Below, piece by piece: positions 24,620-33,242 of a stretch of 64,000 bases of DNA. Each line of letters begins with the position of its first letter. The stretch's first letter is position 1. Both the position numbers and the translations under genes were made by a program. The stretch comes from Mycobacterium gordonae (GTDB lineage: Bacteria; Actinomycetota; Actinomycetes; Mycobacteriales; Mycobacteriaceae), in the NCBI RefSeq assembly GCF_017086405.1, contig NZ_CP070973.1, positions 6,232,739 to 6,296,738 of the forward strand, written 5' to 3'. The notes under the pieces were generated by a model. That model was given only the letters and a program-made list of their open reading frames with translations. It was not told the origin of the DNA and made no database searches.

Positions 24620-25263
24620 TAACCGATGCGTTCGGTGGCCGTCTGGAGAATGGTCCGTGCGATTTGGTCGGCCGGCTCGAGTCCCAACACGCCGACAGAC
24701 AGCAACACCGCCGACTTCTCCCGGTAGACATGGCTCCAGGCACGGGCATTGATCCGCAGGGTGCCCGAATCCGGCCGGTCGAGGGTGAAGTCGTAGCGGG
24801 GGTCGCCCAACGCGGCGCACGCTTGCAAGGACGTTTCCAGCTGGTGGAGAACTCCGCGGGCGGTGCTCGAATCGGGATACACGGCGACGGCCTGGCTGAC
24901 CGTCTGGATCATGGCGGGTCCCCCGGGCTTGAGGTCGTCGGTGATGCCGTGATAGCCCGCACTGCGGAACTCCGACCAGCCGGTGCCAAACGTGACGTCA
25001 CTGATTCCGGCGGCCCGGCACGGCCCCGGCGCGTTGATGTCTCCGGCCGGCGGCTGCCGCAGATCCGCGTGCGAATGCGCGGTGAGCTCCTCGTAATTGG
25101 CGATACGACGGACCTCTTCGATGCTGATGATCAGCGCGTCGGCCCGGGATGCGGCAGGGGCGCTGTGGTGAGCCGAGGCGCCGCCATGCGAACAGGCCAC
25201 GACCGTCAGCAGCGCGCAGCAGGCGATCAGCCCCCGTAGTGGCCTCATCATCAATGACGTCAT
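24619..25263 (-). CDS. Lipoprotein with PknH-like extracellular sensor domain
   Basis: About 214 residues from the ATG at 25263; further ATGs lie 4 and 5 codons in. The signal is that of a lipoprotein (RGLIACCALLTVVACSHG, lipobox VVAC). The mature part resembles the PknH sensor-like domain shared by many mycobacterial lipoproteins: segments GDINAPGPCRAAG, SDVTFGTGWSEFRSAGYHG and QTVSQAVAVYPD, and a pair of cysteines (GPCR and LQACAALG) expected to form a disulfide. It is divergent from a TetR regulator gene. The ligand is unknown. Confidence 0.82.
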   Translation of the reverse strand: MTSLMMRPLRGLIACCALLTVVACSHGGASAHHSAPAASRADALIISIEEVRRIANYEELTAHSHADLRQPPAGDINAPGPCRAAGISDVTFGTGWSEFRSAGYHGITDDLKPGGPAMIQTVSQAVAVYPDSSTARGVLHQLETSLQACAALGDPRYDFTLDRPDSGTLRINARAWSHVYREKSAVLLSVGVLGLEPADQIARTILQTATERIG

Positions 25264-25375
25264 GACAAGCCGTTCTCTGCGGACTTCGGTCCGCGGTCGG
25301 CGACGCAATGGCTGCGACGTTCCCCGGGCGAGCGCACCCGCCCCTGTCCCCTGCTCTTCCTTACCCGCTTGTCAT
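25262..25375. promoter_or_regulatory. Possible TetR half-site pair in the lipoprotein/TetR divergent region
   Basis: ATGACAAGC at 25262-25270 and its reverse complement GCTTGTCAT at 25367-25375 bracket the intergenic region, one at each gene start. The shared TGACA half resembles the operator at 25998-26018. Could be chance. Confidence 0.25.
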
Positions 25376-25388
25376 CTTACGTTGGGGT

Positions 25389-25394
25389 TAGAGT
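25389..25394 (+). promoter_or_regulatory. -10 box (TAGAGT) of a leaderless promoter for the TetR gene
   Basis: TAGAGT is followed by 6 nt (cgccgc) and the GTG at 25401; no ribosome-binding site. Confidence 0.5.
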
Positions 25395-25400
25395 CGCCGC

Positions 25401-25967
25401 GTGCCCAAGATCAGCGCGTCGTCAGTGGAGGAGCACCGCGAGCAGGTACAACGACGCGTCTTCGAGGCGTTCGCCAGCCTGATGGCCGCGCACAGCTTCG
25501 ATGCCATCACCATGGCCAAGCTCGCGGCAGCGGCCGACATCGGCCGCACCGCGATCTATCACCACTTCGCCGACAAGGAAGCGGTGGTCGTCGCATTCGC
25601 CTCGCACGAGACCAGCCGCTACATCGACGGCCTGCGGGCCGACCTGGCCGACGTCGACGACCCGGTGCAGCGCCTGGCCATCTACATCAGGCACCAGCTC
25701 AACGCCGGCGAACAGTTCCACATGGGCCTGGGCCCCCAGCTCTACGGCGCTTTGTCATACGACGCCAGGCACGCCATCCGCGACCACGTGCTCGCCATCG
25801 AGGATGTGTTGCGCGAGATCCTGACCGACGGCGTGGCCTGCGGGCAGTTCGTCATCGAGGACCAGGCCGCCACCATCTCGCTGATTCACGCCTGTCTGGG
25901 TCCGCGGGATCTGCCGGCAGCGACGATCGAGCGATTTGTGCTGCGCGCGCTGGGCGGGACTCCATAG
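25401..25967 (+). CDS. TetR/AcrR family transcriptional regulator
   Basis: 188 residues. The N-terminal helix-turn-helix spans about residues 12-58 (RRVFEAFASLMAAHSFDAITMAKLAAAADIGRTAIYHHFADKEAVVVAF), with the standard IGRTAIYHHFADKE recognition helix. The C-terminal ligand domain is not diagnostic. The GTG start at 25401 is supported by a TAGAGT box 6 nt upstream. It stands between a divergent lipoprotein gene and a downstream heme oxygenase gene. The TGACA-N3-TGTCA palindrome at 25998-26018 is a good candidate for its operator. Confidence 0.92.
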   Translation: MPKISASSVEEHREQVQRRVFEAFASLMAAHSFDAITMAKLAAAADIGRTAIYHHFADKEAVVVAFASHETSRYIDGLRADLADVDDPVQRLAIYIRHQLNAGEQFHMGLGPQLYGALSYDARHAIRDHVLAIEDVLREILTDGVACGQFVIEDQAATISLIHACLGPRDLPAATIERFVLRALGGTP

Positions 25968-25997
25968 TAGGAGCGGACCCGGCAGGCATGTGGTAAG

Positions 25998-26018
25998 TTT
26001 CTGACAGATTGTCAAAAA
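25998..26018. promoter_or_regulatory. TetR-type operator before heme oxygenase
   Basis: TTTCTGACA, a 3-nt spacer, then TGTCAAAAA: 8 of 9 arm positions are complementary, with core TGACAgatTGTCA. It lies 35 nt ahead of the heme oxygenase start and just after the TetR gene. Confidence 0.5.
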
Positions 26019-26052
26019 ACTTGACCGGGGTGCACCGGGATGTGGAGCCGAG

Positions 26053-26703
26053 ATGCGACCGAGGACCGCCGAGGCCGTCCGCCCCTTCTCCGTTGCGATG
26101 AAAGAAGGATCGACGGCCGAACACGAGGCGGCGGAGCACTCACCATATGTGTCCGAATTGCTTTCCGGCCGAGTCAACCGCCGCGGCTACACCGACTACC
26201 TGCTGCGGCTGCGGGTGATCTACGAAGCACTCGAGGCGGCGGTGCGCGCTCACCGCGACGACCCTCTCGTGGCCGCGGTGTACGACCCGTCATTGGAACG
26301 CCTGGCGGCGATCGACACCGACCTGGCGTACTGGGCACCGAACGCCGCGCGCCAGATCGACTCTCCGGCCGCTCGGGCATACCGGGACCGACTGGCCTGC
26401 GCCTCCTGGGGCGGCGCGCTGGTTGCCCATCACTACACCCGCTACCTCGGTGACCTCTCGGGCGGACAGGCGATCGGCAGGATTCTCGACCGCACGTTCG
26501 GGCTGGACGGAGCCGGCCTGGCCTTCTACAACTTCCCGGTGCGCGCCAAGCCGTACAAGGATGCCTACCGCGCCAGGCTCGACGATCTCGATCTCGGGAA
26601 CGACGACATCGAGCGCGCGGTCGACGAGGTACGCGTGGCCTTCAACCTCAATCAGGCATTGTTCAACGAGCTCGCGGCCAACCTTTCGATCTATCGGCGC
26701 TGA
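26053..26703 (+). CDS. Heme oxygenase (HO-1/HmuO type)
   Basis: 216 residues, the size of bacterial HO-1 proteins. The proximal heme-ligand His lies in GSTAEHEAAEHSPYVSELL, and the distal helix is the hallmark HHYTRYLGDLSGGQAIGRIL; FYNFP and KAYRARL-like C-terminal segments match too. It opens heme to biliverdin, iron and CO with electrons from a reductase, releasing iron. The ATG at 26053 has GGAG 6 nt upstream. A TGACA-N3-TGTCA palindrome between it and the TetR gene suggests control by that regulator; no Fur/IdeR box was evident to me. It differs from the non-canonical MhuD enzymes of mycobacteria. Confidence 0.92.
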   Translation: MRPRTAEAVRPFSVAMKEGSTAEHEAAEHSPYVSELLSGRVNRRGYTDYLLRLRVIYEALEAAVRAHRDDPLVAAVYDPSLERLAAIDTDLAYWAPNAARQIDSPAARAYRDRLACASWGGALVAHHYTRYLGDLSGGQAIGRILDRTFGLDGAGLAFYNFPVRAKPYKDAYRARLDDLDLGNDDIERAVDEVRVAFNLNQALFNELAANLSIYRR

Positions 26704-26758
26704 CCCCGGGCTTCCACCAAACATGGCTTGGGGCAAGACCTTTCATGCCGCAACGCAA

Positions 26759-27121
26759 TCACGCGAATCGTTCCAGCCAGGTGGTCACCGCGTACAAGAC
26801 GGCATAGGTGGCGACGGCGATCGCCACCATCGTCGCTAGCCGCCAGCGCAGTCGGCGTACTCCGCCCAGGCTGCAATGATCGCGTCGCCTCAACGCGATC
26901 ACCGCCAGCAGCACGAGCACACCGAGGCCGGTCAGCCGGAACCACCATGCGTAGTTGCCGTAGAGATTGTTCGCCCACGCCAATGCCGTTGCGCCGCTGA
27001 TGATGCCGAAGGCTGCCAGCACGGTGGGACCGACGCAGCACAGGATGCCGACCACACCCCCGGTGATACCGATGCGCCAGACCGGCAGCCGCCCGCTTTC
27101 GCCCGGCACGGCGCGTGCCAA
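26759..27121 (-). CDS. Small membrane protein with MerT-like CC-containing helix
   Basis: 120 residues from a TTG at 27121 with AAGGA 5 nt upstream. Three hydrophobic helices are visible: one with GGVVGILCCVGPTVLAAFG, one with WWFRLTGLGVLVLLAVIAL, and one with MVAIAVATYAVLYAVTTW. A Cys-Cys pair in the first helix followed by Gly-Pro is like MerT mercury transporters, but no MerP or merR is nearby, so a metal-handling role is only a guess. The start is 14 bp after the stop of the DUF427 gene, so the two are probably co-transcribed. Confidence 0.65.
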   Translation of the reverse strand: MARAVPGESGRLPVWRIGITGGVVGILCCVGPTVLAAFGIISGATALAWANNLYGNYAWWFRLTGLGVLVLLAVIALRRRDHCSLGGVRRLRWRLATMVAIAVATYAVLYAVTTWLERFA

Positions 27122-27134
27122 GTGTTCCTTGCCG

Positions 27135-27419
27135 CTAGCTCTCAATCCGCACGCCCTTCCAGAATGCGACGTGGTCCTTGATCTGCTGGGCCTGATCACT
27201 CGGGGTCGGGTAGTACCAGGCGGCGTCCGGATTCACTTCGCCGTCAACGGACACGGTGTAGTAGTGAGCCGTGCCTTTCCACGGGCAGATGGTGGTGGTC
27301 GAACTCTCGGTCAGATGCTCGTGGCGCACCGAATCCGGTGGGAAGTAATGGTTTCCCTCGAGCCGAACGGTTTCCGACGCTTCCGCCAGCACGGCCCCAT
27401 TCCAGAGCGCACGAATCAT
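27135..27419 (-). CDS. DUF427 family protein
   Basis: 94 residues from the ATG at 27419. It shows the complete DUF427 pattern: ALWNGAVLAEASETVRLEGNHYFPPDSV, then CPWKGTAHYYTVSVDGE and DAAWYYPTPSDQAQQIKDHVAFWKGVRIE. This short beta-tent protein family is widespread in actinobacteria and of unknown biochemical role. No signal peptide. It is divergent from the Crp/Fnr gene and leads a probable two-gene unit with the downstream small membrane protein. Confidence 0.88.
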   Translation of the reverse strand: MIRALWNGAVLAEASETVRLEGNHYFPPDSVRHEHLTESSTTTICPWKGTAHYYTVSVDGEVNPDAAWYYPTPSDQAQQIKDHVAFWKGVRIES

Positions 27420-27624
27420 TTTCGCCAACCTTCTGTGAGCTTGTCTCGACCATTGCAGGCTATTTGATTGCCGCACGCATGCGAAGTGTCATACCGAGGA
27501 CATTTGTTGACCGCGCGACAGTTACGGCGTGGTGTTCTGGCCGGCATCCTGGGCGCGGTTTCCGCGTATTCATAGGCGCGGGTGGCACATGAGTGACATG
27601 ATCATCGACGCATCGAGGAGGCAC

Positions 27625-28359
27625 ATGTCGAAAGAACCGACAGATCCGCTGAGAGATCTTGCGCAATCACTGGGGGGCGGGGAGGCGGTCGGGGATCTTC
27701 AGTTGAGGCACGCGGCCTGGGTGGCGCGGTGTGTCGGCCGCGGGGCGTCGGCGCCACTGCATCCCAGCGACCTGTCGGCCTTGGCGGAGCATCTGCAACC
27801 CCGGACATATCCACCGGGGACGGTGGTATTCCGCGCGGACCAGGCGGCGACTGGCGTATGCATTGTGCGGCAGGGACGGATAGAACTTGCCGTCGGTTCC
27901 GGCCGGCGCCGCGCCGTGGTCGACGTACTGCGGCCCGGCGACGTCGACGGTGATATCCAACTATTGCTCGACGTCCCACCGCCCTACACTGCGCGGACGC
28001 TGACCGGCTCGAGTTGTCTGCTGCTGGACCGAAGAGCCTTTGATCGACTGCTCGTCAACCACCCGGCGATCGCGAGACGTTGGCTGTCCAGTGTGGCGCA
28101 GCGTGTGACGGCCAGTCAGGCCAGATTGATCGCAATGCTGGGCCGCCCACTGGCTGCGCAACTCGCGCAGCTGCTGCTCGACGAGGCGGTCGAGTCGCGT
28201 GTGGAACTCGCCCAACGCACCATCGCAGCGATGCTCGGTGTCCGGCGGCCGTCGATCAACAAGGTGATCAAGGACTTCGAGCGCAATAACGTGATCAAGG
28301 TCGGCTATGCCGTCATCGACATCATCGACCGCGATGGCTTAGCCGCTCTCGCCCAATAG
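27625..28359 (+). CDS. Crp/Fnr family transcriptional regulator
   Basis: 244 residues from the ATG at 27625, which has a strong GAGGAGG 3 nt ahead; an in-frame ATG at 27589 would add 12 residues. The cNMP-binding-like beta roll (about residues 40-155) includes YPPGTVVFRADQAATGVCIVRQGRIELAV and RPGDVDGDIQLLLD, the latter replacing the usual GE-RS phosphate cassette, so cAMP binding is doubtful. The C-terminal winged helix has LAQRTIAAMLGVRRPSINKVIKDFERNN. There is no FNR-type cysteine cluster. The ligand and targets are unknown. Confidence 0.85.
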   Translation: MSKEPTDPLRDLAQSLGGGEAVGDLQLRHAAWVARCVGRGASAPLHPSDLSALAEHLQPRTYPPGTVVFRADQAATGVCIVRQGRIELAVGSGRRRAVVDVLRPGDVDGDIQLLLDVPPPYTARTLTGSSCLLLDRRAFDRLLVNHPAIARRWLSSVAQRVTASQARLIAMLGRPLAAQLAQLLLDEAVESRVELAQRTIAAMLGVRRPSINKVIKDFERNNVIKVGYAVIDIIDRDGLAALAQ

Positions 28360-28423
28360 TTTTGGGTTTCGCCGCCGACCCCCTGTCCGGTTTCGGGTTC
28401 GTCGCTGCCCGGATTCGGCTCAC

Positions 28424-29158
28424 CTAGCCGGGAGGAGCTTCGTTGGGCGGAGTCGGTGGGTCCGGTTCCAAGTGCACCTCTGGAGGCAGGGGCAGCGGGG
28501 TGGGCGGCAGGCCACCGCCGAAAGATGCCTGCCGCACGCCGACGACCAGTGTGAGAACAAAGGTGGGTGGCGTGTCGGGCGGAAAGCCAAGCACCCGTAC
28601 GTCTTCAGGGATCGGGTCCGGACGCAGGCAGATCGTCGCCAGACCCCTGCCTGCCCAGTAGTCGTCGGGCGGTCCTGGCAGGAGCCGGTAATCGAAGATC
28701 GTGATGGTCGAGCTGCCAATCACCCGCTTGTCGAACGGGACATAGACGCCTGGCAGTTCGTAGGGGTTTGCTGACTCCCGGTAGCGGTTCTGGTTCGGGA
28801 CGGTTCGCTGTCCTTCGAGTTCCACCGCCACCCGCTGATGCCTGGAGGGGCCGTCGGGGTACCAGGATCCGCTCAATTCAGCCCAGTTCCAGCCGGGGCT
28901 GGGCTGACACTGTGGCTCGCCATAGGGGATCCAGTGGATCGGATCGCTGGGGAGCTGCACCTCCAGCAGAGCGCCCTTGGGGATGAGCTGAGGAACCCAG
29001 GTCCGGTTCCACCAACTCAGGTTGTCGCGATGCTGTTGGTTGAAGCTGTAGCGGCCCTGGTTTTGCATAGGCTGCTGGGACGGCTCGGCGGTGGCGATGC
29101 CGATGGCCGACAACGCCGCCAGCGTGAGGGTTAGGAACAATGGACGGCGCATCGTCAC
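28424..29158 (-). CDS. Secreted proline-rich hypothetical protein downstream of a multicopper oxidase
   Basis: 244 residues with a signal peptide (LFLTLTLAALSAIGIATAEP). The mature part is rich in Trp, Pro and Asn with no family I recognise: WWNRTWVPQLIPKGALLEV, IHWIPYGEPQCQPSPGW and a C-terminal proline tail (PPTPLPLPPEVHLEPDPPTPPNEAPPG). Two cysteines (QCQP, ICLRP) could pair. The GTG start overlaps the oxidase stop (GTGA), so expression is coupled. It may be an exported partner or scaffold of the oxidase; that is inference from the operon only. Confidence 0.8.
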   Translation of the reverse strand: MTMRRPLFLTLTLAALSAIGIATAEPSQQPMQNQGRYSFNQQHRDNLSWWNRTWVPQLIPKGALLEVQLPSDPIHWIPYGEPQCQPSPGWNWAELSGSWYPDGPSRHQRVAVELEGQRTVPNQNRYRESANPYELPGVYVPFDKRVIGSSTITIFDYRLLPGPPDDYWAGRGLATICLRPDPIPEDVRVLGFPPDTPPTFVLTLVVGVRQASFGGGLPPTPLPLPPEVHLEPDPPTPPNEAPPG

Positions 29159-30840
29159 CCCATCGTGTGGTGTTCGTGCTGTTCGTGCTGTCCGGGCGGA
29201 TCGATCTTCAGCAGGCCCATCATTCCTCTGTCCTCATGCGGCAGGATGTGGCAGTGGTAGACGGTCGTGCCCGTCACGTCCGGGCGGAAATACATGCGCA
29301 GGGTGTAGCGACCGAACGGCGGTAGCCGGAAAGTGTCCCACCAAACATCGGGTTCCGTTTGCCAACTCGTGTCGCCGTCCGGAATGCCGTGGATGTCGAC
29401 GACTTGAAACGGGTTGACGTGTATATGAATTGGGTGCTGAAAGACATCCTCGTTGATGAGGGTCCACTCTTCGATCGTGCCGGCCTCCACTTCGGCGTCG
29501 ATCCGGTGGTGGTCGAACTCCTGCCCGTCGATGAGAAACTGCACACCCATGCCGGTCCGGCCGGTGATGTCACCGGAGAACACCATGGTGCGGCGTCGGG
29601 CCACCGGCAGGTTGGGCATCCGAGGCGGCTCCACCAAGGTTGTAGGCATGCGGCTGGTAACGGAGGCGCCACGCACCACCAACGTGCCCAGCGCCATGGC
29701 CGGACGGGGGCCGCCGGGGTGGCCCTGATCGTAGGCTGCGGCGTAAACCCGGTACCGTCCGGGCTCGCCGCCTTTGACGATGAACTCCGCCCGATTGCCC
29801 GCGGCCAGCATGATGTTCGCTCGGGGTCTGGGCGCGGGATAGGGCGTTCCGTCGGTGCCGATCTGATGCAGGGTGTGGCCTTCGACATGCAACCAGATCG
29901 AGCGATGTGGGCAGGCATTGAGAACCCGCCAGCGTTGCGCCTCGCCCGGTTTGATGCTGATGTCCGGCAGTACCTGACCGTTGAGCGGGAAATACATCGA
30001 CGACGGCACCGCGGGAATGGATTCGAACGGCGCGTGACCGGCCATCGGGACCACGACGGCAAAGGGCACCTCAGCGCTGTCGTCCGCGATCCACATCTCG
30101 TTAATGACGATGGTGCGTTCCCGCATCTCGGCTATCTCGGGAACCGCGTCGATCTCGCCCTCGACGATGATGGGACCGCACAGCCCGTTCCACAGCTGAT
30201 GCGCTGTCGCCGTGTGGAAATGTGGGTGATACCAGTGCAGGCCTGTCGGTTGGTTGGCGGCGATGTTGTAGCTGTACTGGTGATCCTGCAGGGGGCCCAG
30301 CTGAAGTCCGACGTTGTCCCCTGGATCTTCCGGAGAGACCTGCAACCCGTGCGTGTGCAGGTTGGTGTCCACCAGCTCCTGCAGGATGGTTGCCCTTCTC
30401 TCCCAACGGTTCCAGAAGTCGTGGACGCAGGCCCGCCGGGTATCGAAGCGCGGGTCGTTGGACTTGGAGGCGCAGTAGGGCACCATGAACACGTTGTTGG
30501 TCGGGATCCCCACCGGGACGATGCGGTTCTTGAGCAGTAACCGCAGGTTGTCCCCCTGCCTGATCCGCAAGATCGGTCCCGGGAACTGGCCGTTATAGGT
30601 CTCCAGCGTCACCTGCCGACCACCCAGGTCGACCGGATTGGTCACCACCTCCAGGGTGTAGTCCAGGACACCGTCCTGGCTGGACACCTGGTCCAGATCC
30701 CGAAGCTCTTCGCCTCCGGCCCGTGCCGGAGCGGCACTTCGGATGACGCCCGCACCGGCCGTTGCAGCAGCCAACGCCAGAAAAGTCCTGCGGTCCACCG
30801 GACTTTCCCAGAGGCGACGCCGGAGAAAGGCAGAATCCAT
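29155..30840 (-). CDS. Multicopper oxidase, Tat-exported
   Basis: 561 residues. The leader has a Tat motif (VDRRTFLALAAATAGAG). All four copper-ligand clusters are present: LHTHGLQV (type 2/3), HWYHPHFHTATAHQ, HPIHIHVNPF and the C-terminal YHCHILPHEDRGMMG with Cys, His and axial Met for type 1 copper. This is a working laccase/CueO-type arrangement, oxidising metal ions or phenols while reducing oxygen to water outside the membrane. The protein ends in a short His-rich tail (HEQHEHHTMG). GAGG lies 7 nt before the ATG at 30840. It may serve copper tolerance; no CsoR-type regulator is adjacent. Confidence 0.93.
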   Translation of the reverse strand: MDSAFLRRRLWESPVDRRTFLALAAATAGAGVIRSAAPARAGGEELRDLDQVSSQDGVLDYTLEVVTNPVDLGGRQVTLETYNGQFPGPILRIRQGDNLRLLLKNRIVPVGIPTNNVFMVPYCASKSNDPRFDTRRACVHDFWNRWERRATILQELVDTNLHTHGLQVSPEDPGDNVGLQLGPLQDHQYSYNIAANQPTGLHWYHPHFHTATAHQLWNGLCGPIIVEGEIDAVPEIAEMRERTIVINEMWIADDSAEVPFAVVVPMAGHAPFESIPAVPSSMYFPLNGQVLPDISIKPGEAQRWRVLNACPHRSIWLHVEGHTLHQIGTDGTPYPAPRPRANIMLAAGNRAEFIVKGGEPGRYRVYAAAYDQGHPGGPRPAMALGTLVVRGASVTSRMPTTLVEPPRMPNLPVARRRTMVFSGDITGRTGMGVQFLIDGQEFDHHRIDAEVEAGTIEEWTLINEDVFQHPIHIHVNPFQVVDIHGIPDGDTSWQTEPDVWWDTFRLPPFGRYTLRMYFRPDVTGTTVYHCHILPHEDRGMMGLLKIDPPGQHEQHEHHTMG

Positions 30841-31033
30841 TGTGCATCCTCGGTTGTCTGAAGCTTGGCGCAGAGCCTAACCCGAACGGACAGCGCGCGG
30901 AAGGCGCAGTTGTTTTCGCATTTCGGCACCGTGAGGACGTGTCAGCCGGACGACGATTCGGTTGAAATTTCTTTGCAAGTAGAAGCGGATCCGAGGATGC
31001 CAGAAAGGCCTGGCCGTGGGAAAGGGAGCGGCG

Positions 31034-31039
31034 TAGTAT
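31034..31039 (+). promoter_or_regulatory. -10 box (TAGTAT) upstream of a secreted-protein gene
   Basis: TAGTAT ends 8 nt before the ATG at 31048, consistent with a very short or absent leader. Confidence 0.4.
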
Positions 31040-31047
31040 CCGCCGTC

Positions 31048-31629
31048 ATGAGTTTGCAGACTCACGGACTGGCGCTGTCCGCCGTTGTCACCTGCGCCGT
31101 TTCCAGTTCACTGGTGAGCCCCGGGACGGCGCTTGCTGACCCGCACAGTCCGCACGACATCACCTACACAGTCAAGGTTGACGCTCCGGTTTCCAGCGCC
31201 AGGGTGATCTACATGGTCAACGACAGGTATACGGCGACGGCTCCGCTGAGCGCAACGGGCCGGGAATTCACAACCAGCACCATGCTGGCTGACTCGGCGA
31301 AAGCGGGTGTGCAGGTAAGCATTCCACCGCCGTATTCAGCCAACGTGCATTGCGAGATCAATGTCGACGGCAAAGTCGAGACGATGGTGGATCAATTCGT
31401 CGCATCCGGGCCGGGTAATGGCGACCCGGATTCCTACGGGGTGCTGGCCTGCGGCGCCTCCCCGCTACCGGTTCCGCAGTGGTGGGCGAAAATCTGTGAC
31501 GCATGGTGGTGTGTCGACACTTCATATCCGTCCAATGCCCGCGATCTGGCCCGCGCCGACGTCCTGCGCGACTCCGACCCCGAGCGCAGCCCGACCTGGC
31601 CGCGCCACCCCGTCGAGCCGGGCAACTAG
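31048..31629 (+). CDS. Secreted mycobacterial hypothetical protein
   Basis: 193 residues with a signal peptide (hydrophobic LALSAVVTCAVSSSLVSPG, cleavage near ALADPH). The mature domain is beta-rich, with HDITYTVKVDAPVSSARVIYMVNDR followed by CEINVDGKVETMVDQF, a pattern seen in small exported proteins of mycobacteria related in outline to MmpS-like beta domains. A C-terminal part has CDAWWCVDTSYPSNARDLARADVLRDSD. Function unknown. It stands alone between the oxidase (divergent) and a small zinc-ribbon-like frame. Confidence 0.78.
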   Translation: MSLQTHGLALSAVVTCAVSSSLVSPGTALADPHSPHDITYTVKVDAPVSSARVIYMVNDRYTATAPLSATGREFTTSTMLADSAKAGVQVSIPPPYSANVHCEINVDGKVETMVDQFVASGPGNGDPDSYGVLACGASPLPVPQWWAKICDAWWCVDTSYPSNARDLARADVLRDSDPERSPTWPRHPVEPGN

Positions 31630-31796
31630 CGGCCCATACGCTGGGCTTTGCCCGTTCGCCGGGCACGCGCGGTGGGTCGAAGCCGGGCAGCTGCGCACGG
31701 CGCCAATGGATAGCCGTGTCACATAAGCGTTTACCTTGCCCGGGCCGAGGGTAGTCGCCACAAGGTCCGGCACACGTCCACTGGGAGTCGCAGCGA

Positions 31797-32024
31797 ATGA
31801 TCACCAACATCTGCCCCGCGTGCGGGTACCCGACGCTGGAAGCAGCGCTGTGCGCTTTCTGCTGTCCCGGCGAAGTGGGCGCTGGCGGTCACGGTTTCGC
31901 ATCGGCGTCGTGGCAAGCGTGGCCGCACCGAGAATCGGCGTGGCTGGAGCTGAGGGATTCGGACTCCTACTCGTACTCGGCCGCGTGCCGTGCCCGGAGC
32001 TGGCCCGGGCCGTTAGCCAGCTGA
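31797..32024 (+). CDS. Small zinc-ribbon-like hypothetical protein (doubtful)
   Basis: 75 residues. The first 25 residues (MITNICPACGYPTLEAALCAFCC) have CxxC...CxxC spacing like CPCC-type zinc ribbons and look genuine; the rest has no recognisable pattern and codon usage favours another frame after about 31900, so a frameshift is possible. The ATG at 31797 follows GGGAGTCGCAGCGA weakly as a ribosome site. Confidence 0.4.
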   Translation: MITNICPACGYPTLEAALCAFCCPGEVGAGGHGFASASWQAWPHRESAWLELRDSDSYSYSAACRARSWPGPLAS

Positions 32025-32361
32025 CCGAGGATCGCAACACGCAGCGCGGTCACGGCTAGTTGCTTTGTCCCAGTTGTGAATCGGCTGGACGACGGGTATG
32101 CGGGTCGTCCGTCTTTGGTGACCATCGGCGATCCGACGCGGCGGTGCCCTATCCGCGGTAGTAGCCGATGTGTCCGCGCGAGGATCGGTTCGGCGGCGGC
32201 GGTCGCAAGTCAAATTTGAGACCGGACATGGATCCTTCGAGCCGCGACGCCGGCGGACGTGCGTAGCCGTGTGTCGTTTCTCTAGTGCTTGCGACAGGGA
32301 AATCCATCCAATCCCTTGGGGAACGAAACTTCTATTCGGCTGTCTGCAGCCGTCGTTGCGT
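32025..32361. other. Intergenic stretch before the secreted-protein pseudogene
   Basis: About 340 bases with no gene, RNA or repeat that I can recognise. Confidence 0.4.
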
Positions 32362-33242
32362 GTGGATATCGAGATTGTTCGGGCGGCTGGGCGACGGGGT
32401 GCTTCGGTAAGTGAACCGACCGACGCGGTTGCCCCCACCAACCATCTCACCGAGGCGCTCGCCTATTGGGACAGCGTGAGCGGCGCAATTCCGTCGTCGC
32501 CCAACAGGTCTGGCGGGACGTCGTGTCGGCCGATTGGAGCGGCGAAGCCGCCCAGGGCGTTGATCGCCGCCACGCATGCCGACCTGCAAACCACCAGCGC
32601 AGCGGTCGACCAGATGCGGGCGGCGGCCCGCGTGGCGCGCAGTGGGGGCCTCGGATCTGTATGCCGCCCGTTCCCGTGTGCGCTACGCCGTCGAAGACGC
32701 TCGTACAGCGGGATTCGAAGTGGGCGAGGATCTTTCGGTCACCGATCGGATGATTGGCCGGTCAGCTGCCCAGCGGACGGTCTGACGTGCACAAGCCCAC
32801 GTCTTCGCCGGCCAGATCCGTCGGCGCGCCTCACAACCAATAGGGCCTCGACGCCCTAGTCGCCGGCAGAGTAACCGCCGCGGTAGCCGGGGTCGGTGAC
32901 GGTTTCCCGCAACTGTCCGCCCCTGCCATGCCGCCCACGAGCAGCCAAGTCCGCGCCGTCGACAACCACACATACAAACAACACCCGCCGCCGTCGAGAC
33001 CGGTCGACGCCGAAGCTATGACCGCGGAGCAGGCTCGCGCAGCATGGGCCGATATCGACAGTGAAATGGGCAGGTACAACGCGCGGTGCGCGCGCACCAT
33101 TATCCTGCCGACCGAACAGGGCGCCTATGGAGCTTGCATCGCCGACAAAGGGCGCCTGCTCGAACGCCAAGACGCAATTCGAGCCCGCCTCCCGCGTAGC
33201 ATCGGCGTCGACATGCAGGCAAAGGATGCGGCTAAGCCATGA
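32362..33242 (+). pseudogene. Frameshifted mycobacterial secreted/ESX-associated-like protein gene
   Basis: A single protein can be read only by changing frame several times. VDIEIVRAAGRR and LTEALAYWDSVSGAIPSSP are in one frame. QQVWRDVVSADWSGEAAQ is in a second (from about 32505). ALIAATHADLQTTSAAVDQM is back in the first (about 32550). SDLYAARSRVRYAVEDARTAGFEVGEDLS is in a third (to a stop at 32785). After an in-frame TAG, LDALVAGRVTAAVAGVGDGFPQLS leads into MTAEQARAAWADIDSEM and RYNARCARTIILPTEQGAYGACI. The N-terminal helical part resembles WXG/ESX-type helical proteins and the C-terminal part a family known only from mycobacterial hypothetical proteins. Its end overlaps the next gene by 4 bp (ATGA), as an intact gene's would. 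Confidence 0.6.

Noticed and set aside
29359..30540. 393-codon frame opposite the multicopper oxidase
   Set aside because: Shadow of a gene with all copper motifs; no protein-like pattern.
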